A stretch of DNA of 5,672 nucleotides from M269 sp964625615 (lineage in GTDB: Bacteria; Pseudomonadota; Gammaproteobacteria; Enterobacterales; Alteromonadaceae): assembly GCA_964625615.1 (NCBI GenBank), contig CAZVDU010000216.1, positions 1-5,672 on the forward strand. The letters run 5' to 3'. Made by a program: the position numbers and the translations under genes. Positions 5,347-5,672 of this stretch are shown one piece after another; within the stretch, counting starts at the first letter, position 1, and every line of letters starts with the position of its first letter. The notes under the pieces are model-generated. The model ran no database searches. It saw only the letters and a list, made by a program, of their open reading frames with translations, and had not been told where the DNA came from.

Positions 5347-5617
5347 TTGTAATTGAGTTGTGCGGGTTGGCAATAGCGTGATGCTCGACTACTTTTCTGC
5401 CTATGTTCGCTAATTTCTGATGTTCTGGTAGTACAAGTCTAAAGACAGTATTGCTATTCGGCTGACGATATTGACCGACAATAGCGTCAGATTGCACTAT
5501 TACCGCAGAATCCCCCTCTACAATACGCTGGTGGTTTTCAAGGATAGCTATACCTATGAGCATGCCTACAATAAAGGTCCCCAAAAACGCTGTAACAACT
5601 TTGAATTTATGCAACAT
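5291..5617 (-). CDS. Small membrane-anchored protein of unknown function
   Basis: A 108-residue protein that I do not recognise. It begins with a short basic N-terminus (HKFK, 3-6), then a single hydrophobic helix at about 7-26 containing a GxxxG pattern (G18, G22), and continues as a soluble hydrophilic domain of about 80 residues rich in His, Asn and Gln. The positive-inside rule predicts an inner-membrane anchor with the rest in the periplasm; an uncleaved signal anchor is more likely than a lipoprotein, because no lipobox cysteine is present (no Cys at all). The start is supported by AGAGAAG about six bases before the ATG. It converges on the SDR gene with a 28-base gap, so it is not part of that operon. 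The open frame, start signal and sensible topology favour a real gene, but there is no recognised domain. Confidence 0.65.
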   Translation of the reverse strand: MLHKFKVVTAFLGTFIVGMLIGIAILENHQRIVEGDSAVIVQSDAIVGQYRQPNSNTVFRLVLPEHQKLANIGRKVVEHHAIANPHNSITKKIERETSQQPLKNHLSH

Positions 5618-5661
5618 TTATACTTCTCTGAGAATGATGCGGACTATAGAGAGTAAGAGGC

Positions 5662-5667
5662 ATTATA
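5662..5667 (-). promoter_or_regulatory. Candidate -10 box for the small membrane-protein gene
   Basis: A perfect TATAAT on the minus strand (5667 to 5662), about 45 bases upstream of the start codon. The -35 would lie beyond the window's right edge. A second hexamer, TATAGT (5648 to 5643), lies nearer the gene but lacks a reasonable -35. Confidence 0.4.
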
Positions 5668-5672
5668 CGTAC

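Noticed and set aside
5471..5656. 61-codon open frame on the plus strand at the right end
   Set aside because: It overlaps the small membrane-protein gene and that gene's upstream region, has no good ribosome-binding site, and its composition is not protein-like.

Overview
The window looks like chromosomal DNA from an AT-leaning gammaproteobacterium, most likely a marine Alteromonadales/Vibrionales-type organism. This is inferred from three things: a peroxiredoxin-glutaredoxin fusion of the Vibrio/Haemophilus type, a GEMM-I (cyclic di-GMP) riboswitch, and a LysR-controlled acyl-CoA catabolic operon. I see no insertion sequence, phage gene, CRISPR array, tRNA or rRNA.

Layout from left to right. 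Positions 1 to about 62 carry the 5' part of a cyclic di-GMP-I riboswitch on the minus strand; the rest of it and the gene it controls lie left of the window. An AT-rich non-coding stretch follows, containing a hairpin and the promoter of the next gene. At 309-1067 (+) is a peroxiredoxin with a C-terminal glutaredoxin domain, closed by a strong stem-loop terminator at 1094-1123. That terminator overlaps the stop codon of a convergent LysR-family regulator gene (1117-2028, -). The regulator is divergent from a three-gene operon on the plus strand: an ACAD10/11-type acyl-CoA dehydrogenase (2134-3366), an APH-fold phosphotransferase (3370-4464) and a short-chain dehydrogenase/reductase (4513-5262). 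A convergent small gene (5291-5617, -) encodes an unrecognised membrane-anchored protein.

The most interesting unit is the operon. A kinase paired with this type of acyl-CoA dehydrogenase is the arrangement found fused in animal ACAD10/ACAD11, and as separate LvaA and LvaC proteins in the Pseudomonas putida levulinate (lva) pathway, which also uses an SDR (LvaD). By analogy, the SDR would reduce a 4-oxoacyl-CoA to a 4-hydroxyacyl-CoA, the kinase would phosphorylate the 4-hydroxyl, and the dehydrogenase-fold protein would remove the phosphate to give an intermediate that enters beta-oxidation. The substrate is inferred, not visible. The intergenic region between the regulator and the operon holds a dyad with a LysR T-N11-A core (2042-2062). 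It sits just downstream of a good regulator promoter and about 66 bases upstream of the probable operon start, the classical geometry for autorepression plus activation of the divergent target.
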